A stretch of 25,738 bases of DNA, taken from positions 1-25,738 of the forward strand of contig QMRV01000031.1 of NCBI GenBank assembly GCA_003649445.1, written 5' to 3'. How positions within the stretch are numbered: the first letter of the stretch is position 1; every line of letters begins with the position of its first letter. Shown piece after piece: positions 15,393 through 22,246 of the stretch. The DNA comes from Thermoprotei archaeon. Its GTDB lineage: Archaea > Thermoproteota > Thermoprotei > Thermofilales > B15-G2. The notes beneath the pieces were generated by a model, which saw only the letters and a list, made by a program, of their open reading frames with translations, was not told the origin of the DNA and ran no database searches. The translations under genes and the position numbers were made by a program.

Positions 15393-16502
15393 TTAAATCA
15401 CTGCTAGAGAGACTAGAATAGAAAAGCTTGTTAACGCGTCAGCAATAGCGCTTACTATTGGATTAACGAAGTTGTCTGGGTCCAGTCCATATCTGTATGC
15501 AGCTACTGCTACCGATACAGCGAGCAACGATATTGTGCTTACAGCAATTATATTTGCTTTGAGCACAAGAGCGGACAATGAAACAAAGTCTACTAGCTGG
15601 TATCCGAAGCAAACTGATGCAAAAAGAGTATATGTTAAAAACATAATTATGCTAGCAAGCCAGCTTCCAATCACTTCAGGTAAATGTTCAAGAAAAACTT
15701 TCGTGTCTGTCGAGGCTTCTCCTAGAGCCAATTTTGTAGTTAACGTAGAGCCTATAATAGACCCTACATCGCCGACAGTATCTAGTACAGCAGGATATAT
15801 CATGTAAACAGCCGGGTACTGTCCTATAATACGGCTTATTTCAGTTAAGGCAGTACCTGTAAATCCTACAATACTGACAACAATAGTCAAAGTCATTATA
15901 GTTTCTTTGAGTATAGATAAATATTCACTTCGCTTCATATACTTTACTATAAGTAATCCTGTAAAAAATAGTGAAGAAATAGATAGTAGAGCCATTAAAT
16001 AAAGGCCTCCCAAGTTAATAAAAGTTACTACAAATATATAGCATAGAGTCACTATTACGTCTCCAGCAGTAGACATAACGGGATAGGCTAAGTAGTCGGG
16101 ATCATATCCCTTCTTATATGAAAGAGCAGCAAAAGCCAGAGTGGCGGGATTTATTAATATAAAAGACAGCGCCATTGAGGAAATCAATCCAACCCACATA
16201 GGGAAAAGGTCTTCTCGCCTCACACCCCAAAGACTGACACCAAATAGTGTAAAAACAGCTGACATAGAAATCGCACACAACATATTTAAAGTGAAGACAG
16301 CCGCTTCTAAAGCATAAAACTCTCTAGTATTTTTTCGGAAACCCGCTTTAATAGTACCTAGATGTAATCCCGTGCTTAGCCTTCCGCAGAAGACCCCATT
16401 AACAACTCCTCTAAGACTGAGCACACCGGGATATGCTGCAAGAGCCCATTTTACCTTAAAAAGTATAGAAGTGTAGTAAGCTAAAAAGAAACCTGCTAGC
16501 AA
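15393..16502 (-). CDS. MgtE-like divalent cation permease with two internal repeats; N-terminus misframed
   Basis: 369 residues in this open frame, about nine to ten hydrophobic helices in two similar halves (COG1824-type permease). Repeat signs: Y-P-G-V-L-S-L-R-G-V-V-N-G (about 24-36) against Y-P-A-V-L-D-T-V-G-D-V-G-S (second half), and G-Y-D-P-D-Y-L-A-Y-P-V-M-S-T-A-G-D-V against G-L-D-P-D-N-F-V-N-P-I-V-S-A-I-A-D-A. It probably moves Mg2+ or another divalent ion. The only near start is a TTG at 16500-16502, which would cut the first helix in half. In-frame codons upstream to 16598 read as more of that helix (L-W-Q-S-I-L-G-L-L-A-D-I-G-G), but contain no ATG, GTG or TTG. The ATG with a good ribosome site (16597-16599) is in another frame. 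See the finding. Its neighbour 15339-14116 probably regulates it. Confidence 0.7.
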   Translation of the reverse strand: MLAGFFLAYYTSILFKVKWALAAYPGVLSLRGVVNGVFCGRLSTGLHLGTIKAGFRKNTREFYALEAAVFTLNMLCAISMSAVFTLFGVSLWGVRREDLFPMWVGLISSMALSFILINPATLAFAALSYKKGYDPDYLAYPVMSTAGDVIVTLCYIFVVTFINLGGLYLMALLSISSLFFTGLLIVKYMKRSEYLSILKETIMTLTIVVSIVGFTGTALTEISRIIGQYPAVYMIYPAVLDTVGDVGSIIGSTLTTKLALGEASTDTKVFLEHLPEVIGSWLASIIMFLTYTLFASVCFGYQLVDFVSLSALVLKANIIAVSTISLLAVSVAVAAYRYGLDPDNFVNPIVSAIADALTSFSILVSLAVI

Positions 16503-16629
16503 GCCTCCTATATCTGCTAATAGACCTAATATTGACTGCCACAGCGAGCTAATGGTCTTAAAGAATGTTTTTCTAGTTAATAGTGTTGTTCCATAGCATC
16601 ACCTTGACTAGAGAGCTTTCCTATAGGCC

Positions 16630-16670
16630 TTTATATAATTTCCTAGAATTTTCAAGGTGAAATACTTAAG
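16630..16670. promoter_or_regulatory. Divergent promoters of the cation permease and PrsW
   Basis: Minus strand: a TTATATAA element at 16631-16638, about 34 bases before ATG 16599, which carries a GGTG ribosome site directly before it. This tells where the permease message starts. Plus strand: AATACTTAAG (16661-16670) about 26 bases before the PrsW ATG 16692. Confidence 0.45.
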
Positions 16671-16691
16671 TGAGTTAGATTAAGGAATTTT

Positions 16692-17363
16692 ATGGAGACA
16701 CTTAAGCTAATGGAGGCTATTGTATCCACGGTAACTGTACTAGCGTTCATTGCATCAATTTTCTTCTCACCTATCTTCTTTGCAGTCACTGCTATACCGG
16801 GATTGGCGTACTTAATCTATGTTTGGAGAAAAGACCGCATAGAAAGAGAGCCGCTTTTTATGGTTTTCGCTGTTTTCTCATACGGTTTCATTGTATCAAC
16901 ATTGGTTTCGCTGATAGCCGAGACTTCTTTAGGTGAACTAGCAGAGCCTGTAATGACAATTCCAGTAGTAGAGGAGCTAGCTAAATTTATTGGAGTATAC
17001 TTAGTCAGCATGCGGAGAACAGTGTTTAATGAACTTGACGACGGAATAGTCTATGGAGCAGCATCAGGACTGGGGTTTGCTACGCTCGAAGCAATAATCT
17101 ATGCGTTTCAAGAACCGTTTGTATTCATAGGGCTGCTTCGAGCAATCTCTTCTACATTAGTGCATGCTGCCTCTTCAGCTGTCTTCGGATACTTCTACGC
17201 CGTATCGGTTTTCTATAAAAGAAAATGGAGTAGCTTAGAGGGCTTCCTTGTAGCCTGTTTTCTCCACAGTCTCCACAATGCTCTAATAAAGTTCGGCTTA
17301 GCCCTACTCATAATTCCTTTAGATATGGCCGCTTTCATCATTGTTGTGAGAAAATTGAAGTAG
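16692..17363 (+). CDS. PrsW family intramembrane metalloprotease
   Basis: 223 residues, six to seven hydrophobic helices. The family signature is complete: E-E at 94-95 (P-V-V-E-E-L-A-K-F), Glu133 in F-A-T-L-E-A-I-I-Y-A, His158 in T-L-V-H-A-A-S-S-A, and His192 plus His195 in C-F-L-H-S-L-H-N-A. In bacteria PrsW cleaves anti-sigma factors within the membrane; the archaeal target is unknown, but quality control or regulated proteolysis is likely. The domain fills the whole protein. Start ATG 16692 is supported by the TATA-like element at 16661-16670 (leaderless). It is divergent from the permease and followed 12 bases later by the SAM hydrolase gene, so those two form an operon. Confidence 0.82.
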   Translation: METLKLMEAIVSTVTVLAFIASIFFSPIFFAVTAIPGLAYLIYVWRKDRIEREPLFMVFAVFSYGFIVSTLVSLIAETSLGELAEPVMTIPVVEELAKFIGVYLVSMRRTVFNELDDGIVYGAASGLGFATLEAIIYAFQEPFVFIGLLRAISSTLVHAASSAVFGYFYAVSVFYKRKWSSLEGFLVACFLHSLHNALIKFGLALLIIPLDMAAFIIVVRKLK

Positions 17364-17375
17364 AAGGTAGCAAAT

Positions 17376-18203
17376 TTGATAACTATGCGTAAGCCCTCGG
17401 GGATAGTAGCATTGCTTACAGATTTTGGCTTAAAAGACCCTTATGTAGCCATAATGAAAGCTGTAATTCTGAGAATAAATCCCGAAGCAGTCATTATTGA
17501 CATCTCTCATGAAGTACCTAGCTTTGATATTGACAGAGGCGCTTTAGTGCTGTGGGCGTCTTACAAGTATTTTCCTCCCGGAACAGTTTTTGTCTGTGTA
17601 GTAGATCCTGGCGTGGGGTCTGCTAGAAAAAGCATAGCTATTGCCTCTGAAAACTACTACTTTGTAGGGCCCGACAACGGTTTAATGTACTTAGCAGCTG
17701 AAGAAGACGGCTTCGAAGAAATAGTCTACTTAGAGAACGAAAAATTCTTCCTTCACCCTGTCTCCCACACTTTTCATGGAAGAGACATTTTCTCGCCTGT
17801 AGCAGCATGGATAAGTAAAGGCATAAAATTAAGCGAGCTAGGTCCTCGAGTATCTGCGGACAAGTTGATTAAGCCCGGTATAAGAATACTAGAGTCTATT
17901 GAGGGAGAGACCATTAAACTAAAGGTAGTTTACATAGATAAATTCGGCAATGTCGCTTTATCGGCGAGATTTTCGACAGTTTTTAGAGCACTAGGCTTAA
18001 GCTACTCTAAGCCTGTTACCGTAGAAACGAAGTCATTTAAAGGCAAGGCTACAGTAGCGAAGACCTTTGCTGAAGTAAACGAAGGCGAGCTAGCGTTTTA
18101 CGAAAACAGCTTTGGTTTAGCTGAGCTAGGAGTATTTAAGGGAAGTGCGGCAGAAAAACTAGGAGTAAAGAAGGGAGAAGAAATAGTGCTATCGATTACT
18201 TAG
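17376..18203 (+). CDS. S-adenosyl-L-methionine hydrolase (adenosine-forming; DUF62 / duf-62 family)
   Basis: 275 residues. The family cleaves SAM with hydroxide into adenosine and methionine; relatives with a special loop use chloride or fluoride. The catalytic Asp-Arg-His triad is present: Asp16 (L-T-D-F-G), Arg84 (D-P-G-V-G-S-A-R-K-S) and His134 (F-H-G-R-D-I-F), with the adenosine-contact motif V-G-P-D-N-G-L. No halogenase-type insertion loop is evident. The N-terminal alpha/beta domain and the C-terminal beta barrel (F-G-N-V-A-L) are both complete. TTG 17376 has an AGGT ribosome site 6 bases upstream; an ATG at 17385-17387 is a possible alternative giving M-R-K-P-S. It follows PrsW by 12 bases. 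It may limit intracellular SAM levels. Its end overlaps the opposing slipin gene by 8 bases. Confidence 0.85.
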   Translation: MITMRKPSGIVALLTDFGLKDPYVAIMKAVILRINPEAVIIDISHEVPSFDIDRGALVLWASYKYFPPGTVFVCVVDPGVGSARKSIAIASENYYFVGPDNGLMYLAAEEDGFEEIVYLENEKFFLHPVSHTFHGRDIFSPVAAWISKGIKLSELGPRVSADKLIKPGIRILESIEGETIKLKVVYIDKFGNVALSARFSTVFRALGLSYSKPVTVETKSFKGKATVAKTFAEVNEGELAFYENSFGLAELGVFKGSAAEKLGVKKGEEIVLSIT

Positions 18204-19161
18204 ACTCCTCTTTTTCTCCGCTAACTACTCTCGAAATTTTCTCTAGAGGTGTAATTAGTTTAAACAGCTCCATCGGTAGGATTATCTTAGACGACGGTGC
18301 TGAAGCAATATCCTTTAGAGCCTCGAGGTACTGTAGTAGCAGTGTTCTGTGGTCTAGCAGCTTAGCAGTATCGTTTATCATCTTAAGAGCAGTAGCTGCT
18401 CCTTCGGCTCTCAAAATAGCTGCCTGCTTATCTCCTTCAGCTTTCAGTATTCTTGCCTGTTTTTCTCCCTCTGCCTTAAGTATAGCTGCCTCTTTTTCTC
18501 CTTCAGCGACTCTAATAGCTGCCTCCTTCTTTCCTTCGGCTTCAGTCACCATTGCTCTTCTGTTTCTCTCCGCGCTCATCTGCTTAATCATGGCTTCTTG
18601 GACGGCTCTAGGTGGTAGAATTTCGCGTATTTCTACTGCAGTGACTTTAACACCCCACCTTGCTGTAACTTCGTCTAGTTTTGTTCGAAGAACTTCGTTT
18701 ATGTACTCTCTTCTAGCGAGAACTTGATCTAAATCAATGTCGCCTACTACGGCTCTCAGTGTTGTAGTAGCGATTCCTATTGCGGCGCCTCTGAAGTCGC
18801 TTACTTCAAGAACACTGAGCTTAGGATCTACTACCTTGAAGTATATAAGGAAGTCAATGTCTACCGGCGCGTTATCTTTCGTAATACAGGTCTGTCTAGT
18901 TACTTCAATATACTGTTCTCTCAAATCCACAACAACTCCTCGATCAATAAATGGTATCAGGAATATGAGTCCTGGTCCTTTTACTGCAACTACTCTGCCT
19001 AGACGAAAGACAACAACCCGCTGAAATTCGGGGACTATCCTTATTCCTGAAGCTATAATAGCAGCTAGTATAATGAAGGCGAGGAGCATTATTAGAAACT
19101 CTACTGAAATACTCAGTGATGGGAGAAATTCTTGGAGAAGAAATAGGAGGTAATATGGCAT
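18196..19161 (-). CDS. Slipin / stomatin-family SPFH membrane protein
   Basis: 321 residues. An N-terminal hydrophobic helix (about 20-40, E-F-L-I-M-L-L-A-F-I-I-L-A-A-I-I) is followed by an SPFH domain (I-R-I-V-P-E-F-Q-R-V-V-V-F-R-L-G-R...P-G-L-I-F-L-I-P-F-I-D) and a charged coiled coil (about 190-260) with five AEG repeats spaced 11 residues. The end contains S-S-K-I-I-L-P-M-E-L-F, similar to the hydrophobic site at which the NfeD protease cuts the Pyrococcus stomatin PH1511. It organises membrane microdomains as a homo-oligomer. It lies 22 bases after the NfeD gene on the same strand. Start: ATG 19159-19161 (GTG 19162-19164 just before it is also possible). The end overlaps the SAM hydrolase tail. 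Confidence 0.85.
   Translation of the reverse strand: MPYYLLFLLQEFLPSLSISVEFLIMLLAFIILAAIIASGIRIVPEFQRVVVFRLGRVVAVKGPGLIFLIPFIDRGVVVDLREQYIEVTRQTCITKDNAPVDIDFLIYFKVVDPKLSVLEVSDFRGAAIGIATTTLRAVVGDIDLDQVLARREYINEVLRTKLDEVTARWGVKVTAVEIREILPPRAVQEAMIKQMSAERNRRAMVTEAEGKKEAAIRVAEGEKEAAILKAEGEKQARILKAEGDKQAAILRAEGAATALKMINDTAKLLDHRTLLLQYLEALKDIASAPSSKIILPMELFKLITPLEKISRVVSGEKEESK
18400..18540 (-). repeat. 33-bp coding tandem repeat in the slipin coiled coil
   Basis: Five units of 11 residues, each with A-E-G-x-K-x-A-x-I-x-x (AEG at about 209, 220, 231, 242 and 253), lie in this segment. The heptad-plus-four periodicity is normal for the SPFH coiled coil, and copy number may vary between strains. 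Confidence 0.75.
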
Positions 19162-19186
19162 CACTTTACTATTTTCACTGAATTAT

Positions 19187-20464
19187 TTATTTCTTCTGAC
19201 TTCCTGTATCCTTGGACGTGTTTTCTTTCGTAGCTTTTCTGATAATTAAAGTTAAGCCCTCTACTTTTTCTACAACAATTCTTTCACCTTTTTCTATCTT
19301 TTCGCTAGAAATAGCGCTCCATTCTTCGTTTTCAACGATTACAACACCTGGTTTATTGGGAGATATTTCTGTTTTAGCATAGCCTATTTTTCCTGAAAGC
19401 TTTTCTTCTAATGTCGGAATAGGCATTTTGAGCATTTTAGAAGCCTTTAGTATTATTAGCAGTATTATGGAAGAAACTACTGCCGTAAAGAAAGCTAGCG
19501 GCGGAATATAGGTCCACGGATTCATGTAGGGTTGACTGAAAGCCTCTAGTATGACTGCAAGAGTAAGTAAAGTAACTCCGATGACTCCGAAAATCTGTAT
19601 TCCTGGCTTTTTTAGCTCAAGTATTATTGAAAATATTCCTAAGGCTACTAAAACTAGTGAGAGAATTCTCCATCCTATAATACCCATTACATACAGAGAC
19701 AGAGCTATTAGAAAACCTCCTAGAAGACCCCATCCTTGAAAACCTGTCGCCTTAATTTCGAGAAGAATTAGTAAAATACCTGTTATAAGCATTATCAAGG
19801 CGACAGCTGGATCGAAGATAAGGGCAGCTATTTCTACAGTTAGGTCTGGTCTAATTACTACTAGACGTGCACCCTTTAACCCAAGTTTGACTAAAACTTC
19901 AGACAGTGAGTCTGCGCGACCTGAAGCGAGCCCTAGTTTTAATGCTTCTTCAGTTGTAAATGCTTTACTTTCATACACCATTTTTTCTAAAGTGCGTATA
20001 GTTCCATTACTTAAGCCTCGTTTTTCGGCAAGACTTCTTATTCTAGCTTTAACATATTCTACTACTTTAGTCTCATATGGGTAGGGCTTGCAGGCACCTA
20101 TTACAGCCCCGCTCCCCATGTATATTTCGTCGGCGCTCAAGGCGATGATCGCGCCCGCCGAAACAGCCTTAGCGCCTGGAGGAATCCAGGCTATTTTTAT
20201 GCACTGGCACTTAGAGAGCTCACTCACAATAGCGTCCATTGAGTATAGGTATCCTCCGTAAGTATCTAACACTATGATTAAACATGATGCCGAGAGACTG
20301 TTTGCTTCAGCGACAGCTCTTGCTACAAGAAGATGTGCGCCCTCGTTAATAGGCTGCTTTACTTCAACTACTACAACTACTTTTTCAGGCTTGTTCAACA
20401 AAATAGGGGCACTTCCAGCTAGAATACAGAGAGCTAATAAAAGGACTAGAAGCCCGTTTTTCAT
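19187..20464 (-). CDS. NfeD-type membrane serine protease (ClpP-like domain plus NfeD/OB domain)
   Basis: 425 residues. A signal or anchor helix at residues 4-22 precedes a ClpP-fold domain (about 29-210) with the motif W-I-P-P-G-A-K-A-V-S-A-G-A (nucleophile Ser102) and Lys133 in Y-E-T-K-V-V-E-Y, in the positions of the Ser-Lys dyad of PH1510. Membrane helices lie at about 215-350, and the C-terminal OB-fold NfeD domain at about 365-415 (K-I-G-Y-A-K-T-E-I...I-E-K-G-E-R-I-V-V-E-K-V-E-G-L-T-L-I-I). It degrades membrane-associated substrates, including stomatin's C-terminus. ATG 20464 starts the operon with the slipin; a TATA-like GATATTATC about 27 bases upstream fits. It is divergent from the Nudix gene. 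Confidence 0.85.
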   Translation of the reverse strand: MKNGLLVLLLALCILAGSAPILLNKPEKVVVVVEVKQPINEGAHLLVARAVAEANSLSASCLIIVLDTYGGYLYSMDAIVSELSKCQCIKIAWIPPGAKAVSAGAIIALSADEIYMGSGAVIGACKPYPYETKVVEYVKARIRSLAEKRGLSNGTIRTLEKMVYESKAFTTEEALKLGLASGRADSLSEVLVKLGLKGARLVVIRPDLTVEIAALIFDPAVALIMLITGILLILLEIKATGFQGWGLLGGFLIALSLYVMGIIGWRILSLVLVALGIFSIILELKKPGIQIFGVIGVTLLTLAVILEAFSQPYMNPWTYIPPLAFFTAVVSSIILLIILKASKMLKMPIPTLEEKLSGKIGYAKTEISPNKPGVVIVENEEWSAISSEKIEKGERIVVEKVEGLTLIIRKATKENTSKDTGSQKK

Positions 20465-20537
20465 CTATATTTATTACACGCGCCGAGATAATATCTTTTG
20501 CGACAATACTTATTTGTACTCAATACTATCGTTAAGT

Positions 20538-21080
20538 ATGATTAAAATAGGCGAGAAATATCTATACAAAGGAGCTAAAATAGCTGTTTCGAGACAATTT
20601 TACCGTACAGAAAGAGGAGAATTTATAGCTGAAGCTGTCAAGCACCCCGGCGTGGCAGCTATTTTTCCTGTTAAAAGTGACGGTAAGATAGTTTTAGTAA
20701 AGCAGTACAGGTACATTGTAGGAGAGAGTCTTTTCGAGATTCCTGCAGGAACACTTCAAGAAGGAGAGTCGCCTGAAGACTGCGCTAAAAGAGAACTTGC
20801 CGAGGAAACAGGATATATAGCTGACGAACTCGAATATCTGGGCTCATTTTATGCCTCACCTGGAACATCGACTGAAATAGTCTACTCTTATGTAGCTAGA
20901 GTTTCTTCAGCTGAGAAACAGAAGCTTGAAGTCGATGAAGAGATAAGCGTCGTGGAGGTTTCTTTAAAAGACCTCATTACTATGGTAAAAGAAGGGAAAA
21001 TAAAAGACTCTAAAACTCTGGCTACACTGTTGCTTTACTTGATTAAGGAGACCAAGCTTCACGAAGATATATTCGAGTAA
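20538..21080 (+). CDS. Nudix hydrolase, ADP-ribose pyrophosphatase-like
   Basis: 180 residues. The Nudix box is complete: Gly71-x5-Glu77-x7-Arg85-Glu86-Leu87-x-Glu89-Glu90-x-Gly92 (G-T-L-Q-E-G-E...R-E-L-A-E-E-T-G). The E-I-P-A-G-T segment before it and the S-F-Y-A-S-P-G-T-S-T-E loop after it are typical of ADP-ribose diphosphatases (NudF-like), which hydrolyse ADP-ribose to AMP and ribose 5-phosphate in the cytoplasm. The frame is open farther 5', through the antisense of NfeD, but the family starts at M-I-K-I-G-E-K-Y-L-Y. An ACTTATTTG element lies about 26 bases before ATG 20538, supporting this start. The end overlaps the opposing gene at 21043 by 38 bases. Other Nudix substrates cannot be excluded. 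Confidence 0.8.
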   Translation: MIKIGEKYLYKGAKIAVSRQFYRTERGEFIAEAVKHPGVAAIFPVKSDGKIVLVKQYRYIVGESLFEIPAGTLQEGESPEDCAKRELAEETGYIADELEYLGSFYASPGTSTEIVYSYVARVSSAEKQKLEVDEEISVVEVSLKDLITMVKEGKIKDSKTLATLLLYLIKETKLHEDIFE

Positions 21081-21774
21081 ACATCATCGTTCCTTCTTTA
21101 AAGCAATCATTTTCTTCTACAAGCTTCTTCACGTAATTTTCAAGCCTACTTAAAGTAATAGATGCAGGACAGATACCTCTAATAGCTAGCACTTTGGTTT
21201 TTTCTTCTACAGCTTTTTCACTAAAAGCTTCTTCGATTTTCTCCAAATACTCGTCAACGTAATTTACTTCATTAAGTATTTTTAAAACAATTTCTGGATC
21301 TAGCAGCTGTACCTCTGTTTCAAATATCTCTACTCGGTCAAGGTAAGGAAAAGACTCTTTAGAAATATCTACTTCACAATTTTCTTTAAGTGGAAGAAAT
21401 ACTTCGAACGACGTTTCTTCAATTAGCTCAGGATATCGTTCGAAAAGATATTCGAGTTTGCTTTCCCTTAAGACAAGCCACAGAGGTGTACCAGATTCAA
21501 TGATCTTACGTTCTCCTACAGGTAGATTAACTATTTCAGCTAACTTATCTTCATTTACAATGAAGTCAGGAAAAAGTATAGCGCCGTGTGTGGCTGGAAT
21601 AGGTGTAGCCTTATCTAAGTTACTCTCGTCTACATCGCCTTCGGCTACTTCTTTCGGCATTAAAATTATACTCCAGTCGCCCTCATATGACTGGAATGCA
21701 TCAATTACTCTAAAGAGACTTCTAATACTTCTGTGTTTAAGCTTTTCAGTCACTAAAATTTCGTATTCACTCAT
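21043..21774 (-). CDS. Uncharacterised archaeal protein
   Basis: 243 residues, no family I recognise. It is acidic and looks soluble (alpha/beta). Notable parts: S-Y-E-G-D-W-S-I-I-L-M-P-K-E-V-A-E-G, A-T-P-I-P-A-T-H-G-A-I-L-F-P-D-F, V-G-E-R-K-I-I-E-S-G-T-P-L-W-L-V-L-R-E-S-K-L, and a C-terminal helix region ending in a Y-L-R-E-A-W-S-P. It has two cysteines near the end, but no cluster. ATG 21772-21774 is chosen because it overlaps the stop of the upstream gene in ATGAGTGA; the frame is open to 21804, which would overlap more. Translational coupling says the two proteins work in the same process. The overlap with the Nudix gene (38 bases) suggests little 3' untranslated sequence. Confidence 0.65.
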   Translation of the reverse strand: MSEYEILVTEKLKHRSIRSLFRVIDAFQSYEGDWSIILMPKEVAEGDVDESNLDKATPIPATHGAILFPDFIVNEDKLAEIVNLPVGERKIIESGTPLWLVLRESKLEYLFERYPELIEETSFEVFLPLKENCEVDISKESFPYLDRVEIFETEVQLLDPEIVLKILNEVNYVDEYLEKIEEAFSEKAVEEKTKVLAIRGICPASITLSRLENYVKKLVEENDCFKEGTMMFTRIYLREAWSP

Positions 21775-22132
21775 GTTTCTCTGAGCTATTTTCGCAAACA
21801 CCAATTAATTCTTTTAGCTTTCCTTCAAGATCTACGGGAGACTCATATACTAGTAGGTGAAAGTTTTTAGAAGACTTGACATCAAGTTCAGCATATTTCT
21901 TTTCGACTAAAAGTATTACACAAGTATCTTTAACATCTATTGCTTTAACTATGCCTACAACGTAGCTTAAATGAAAATCATCATTTCCAATAATTACTCC
22001 GATAGTAGTTTCGCCCTTACGTGCAAGAACATCAAAATCGTGAACAACGCCGCTTAAGCCTTTTATTTTACCATTTACTTCTACTTCATATCCGAATGAT
22101 TCAAGAGTTTCCTTAATCCTATGTAAAATCAC
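21767..22132 (-). CDS. Small PD-(D/E)XK-like protein, catalytic residues apparently incomplete
   Basis: 121 residues. The centre reads L-S-G-V-V-H-D-F-D-V-L-A-R-K-G-E-T-T-I-G-V-I-I-G-N-D-D, which resembles the core of restriction-endonuclease-like (PD-(D/E)XK) folds, where the pattern is usually hydrophobic-D-x-hydrophobic...(E/Q)-x-K. Here the expected E-x-K is replaced by V-I-I-G, so nuclease activity is doubtful. No DNA-binding domain is visible. GTG 22130-22132 has a GGTG ribosome site 5 bases upstream and a TATA-like TTTTTATTTAAC at about 22162-22174 (minus strand). It leads a two-gene operon with the uncharacterised 21043-21774 gene and is divergent from the GH106-like gene. Fold assignment is by eye and tentative. 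Confidence 0.5.
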   Translation of the reverse strand: MILHRIKETLESFGYEVEVNGKIKGLSGVVHDFDVLARKGETTIGVIIGNDDFHLSYVVGIVKAIDVKDTCVILLVEKKYAELDVKSSKNFHLLVYESPVDLEGKLKELIGVCENSSEKHE

Positions 22133-22161
22133 ACATACACCTTACGTTTACTTAATAAGCG

Positions 22162-22225
22162 GTTAAATAAAAAGTCTACGTAATGTTCGGAACTATCCTA
22201 ACTTTACATAATTCAAATTATCTTA
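22162..22225. promoter_or_regulatory. Divergent promoters of the PD-(D/E)XK-like operon and the GH106-like gene
   Basis: Minus strand: TTTTTATTTAAC (22162-22174), about 36 bases before GTG 22132, giving a short leader with GGTG. Plus strand: AAATTATCTTA (about 22216-22226), centred about 26 bases before GTG 22247, which supports a leaderless GH106-like message. Confidence 0.35.
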
Positions 22226-22246
22226 ATCTCGAGAGAAGAAAAGAAA

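Noticed and set aside
17376..18203. SAM-dependent chlorinase or fluorinase rather than SAM hydrolase
   Set aside because: The Asp-Arg-His triad of the hydroxide-using branch is present and no halide-pocket insertion is visible.
20274..20537. Long N-terminal extension of the Nudix protein
   Set aside because: It lies antisense to the NfeD gene, is not Nudix-like, and the family's usual start at 20538 has its own TATA element.
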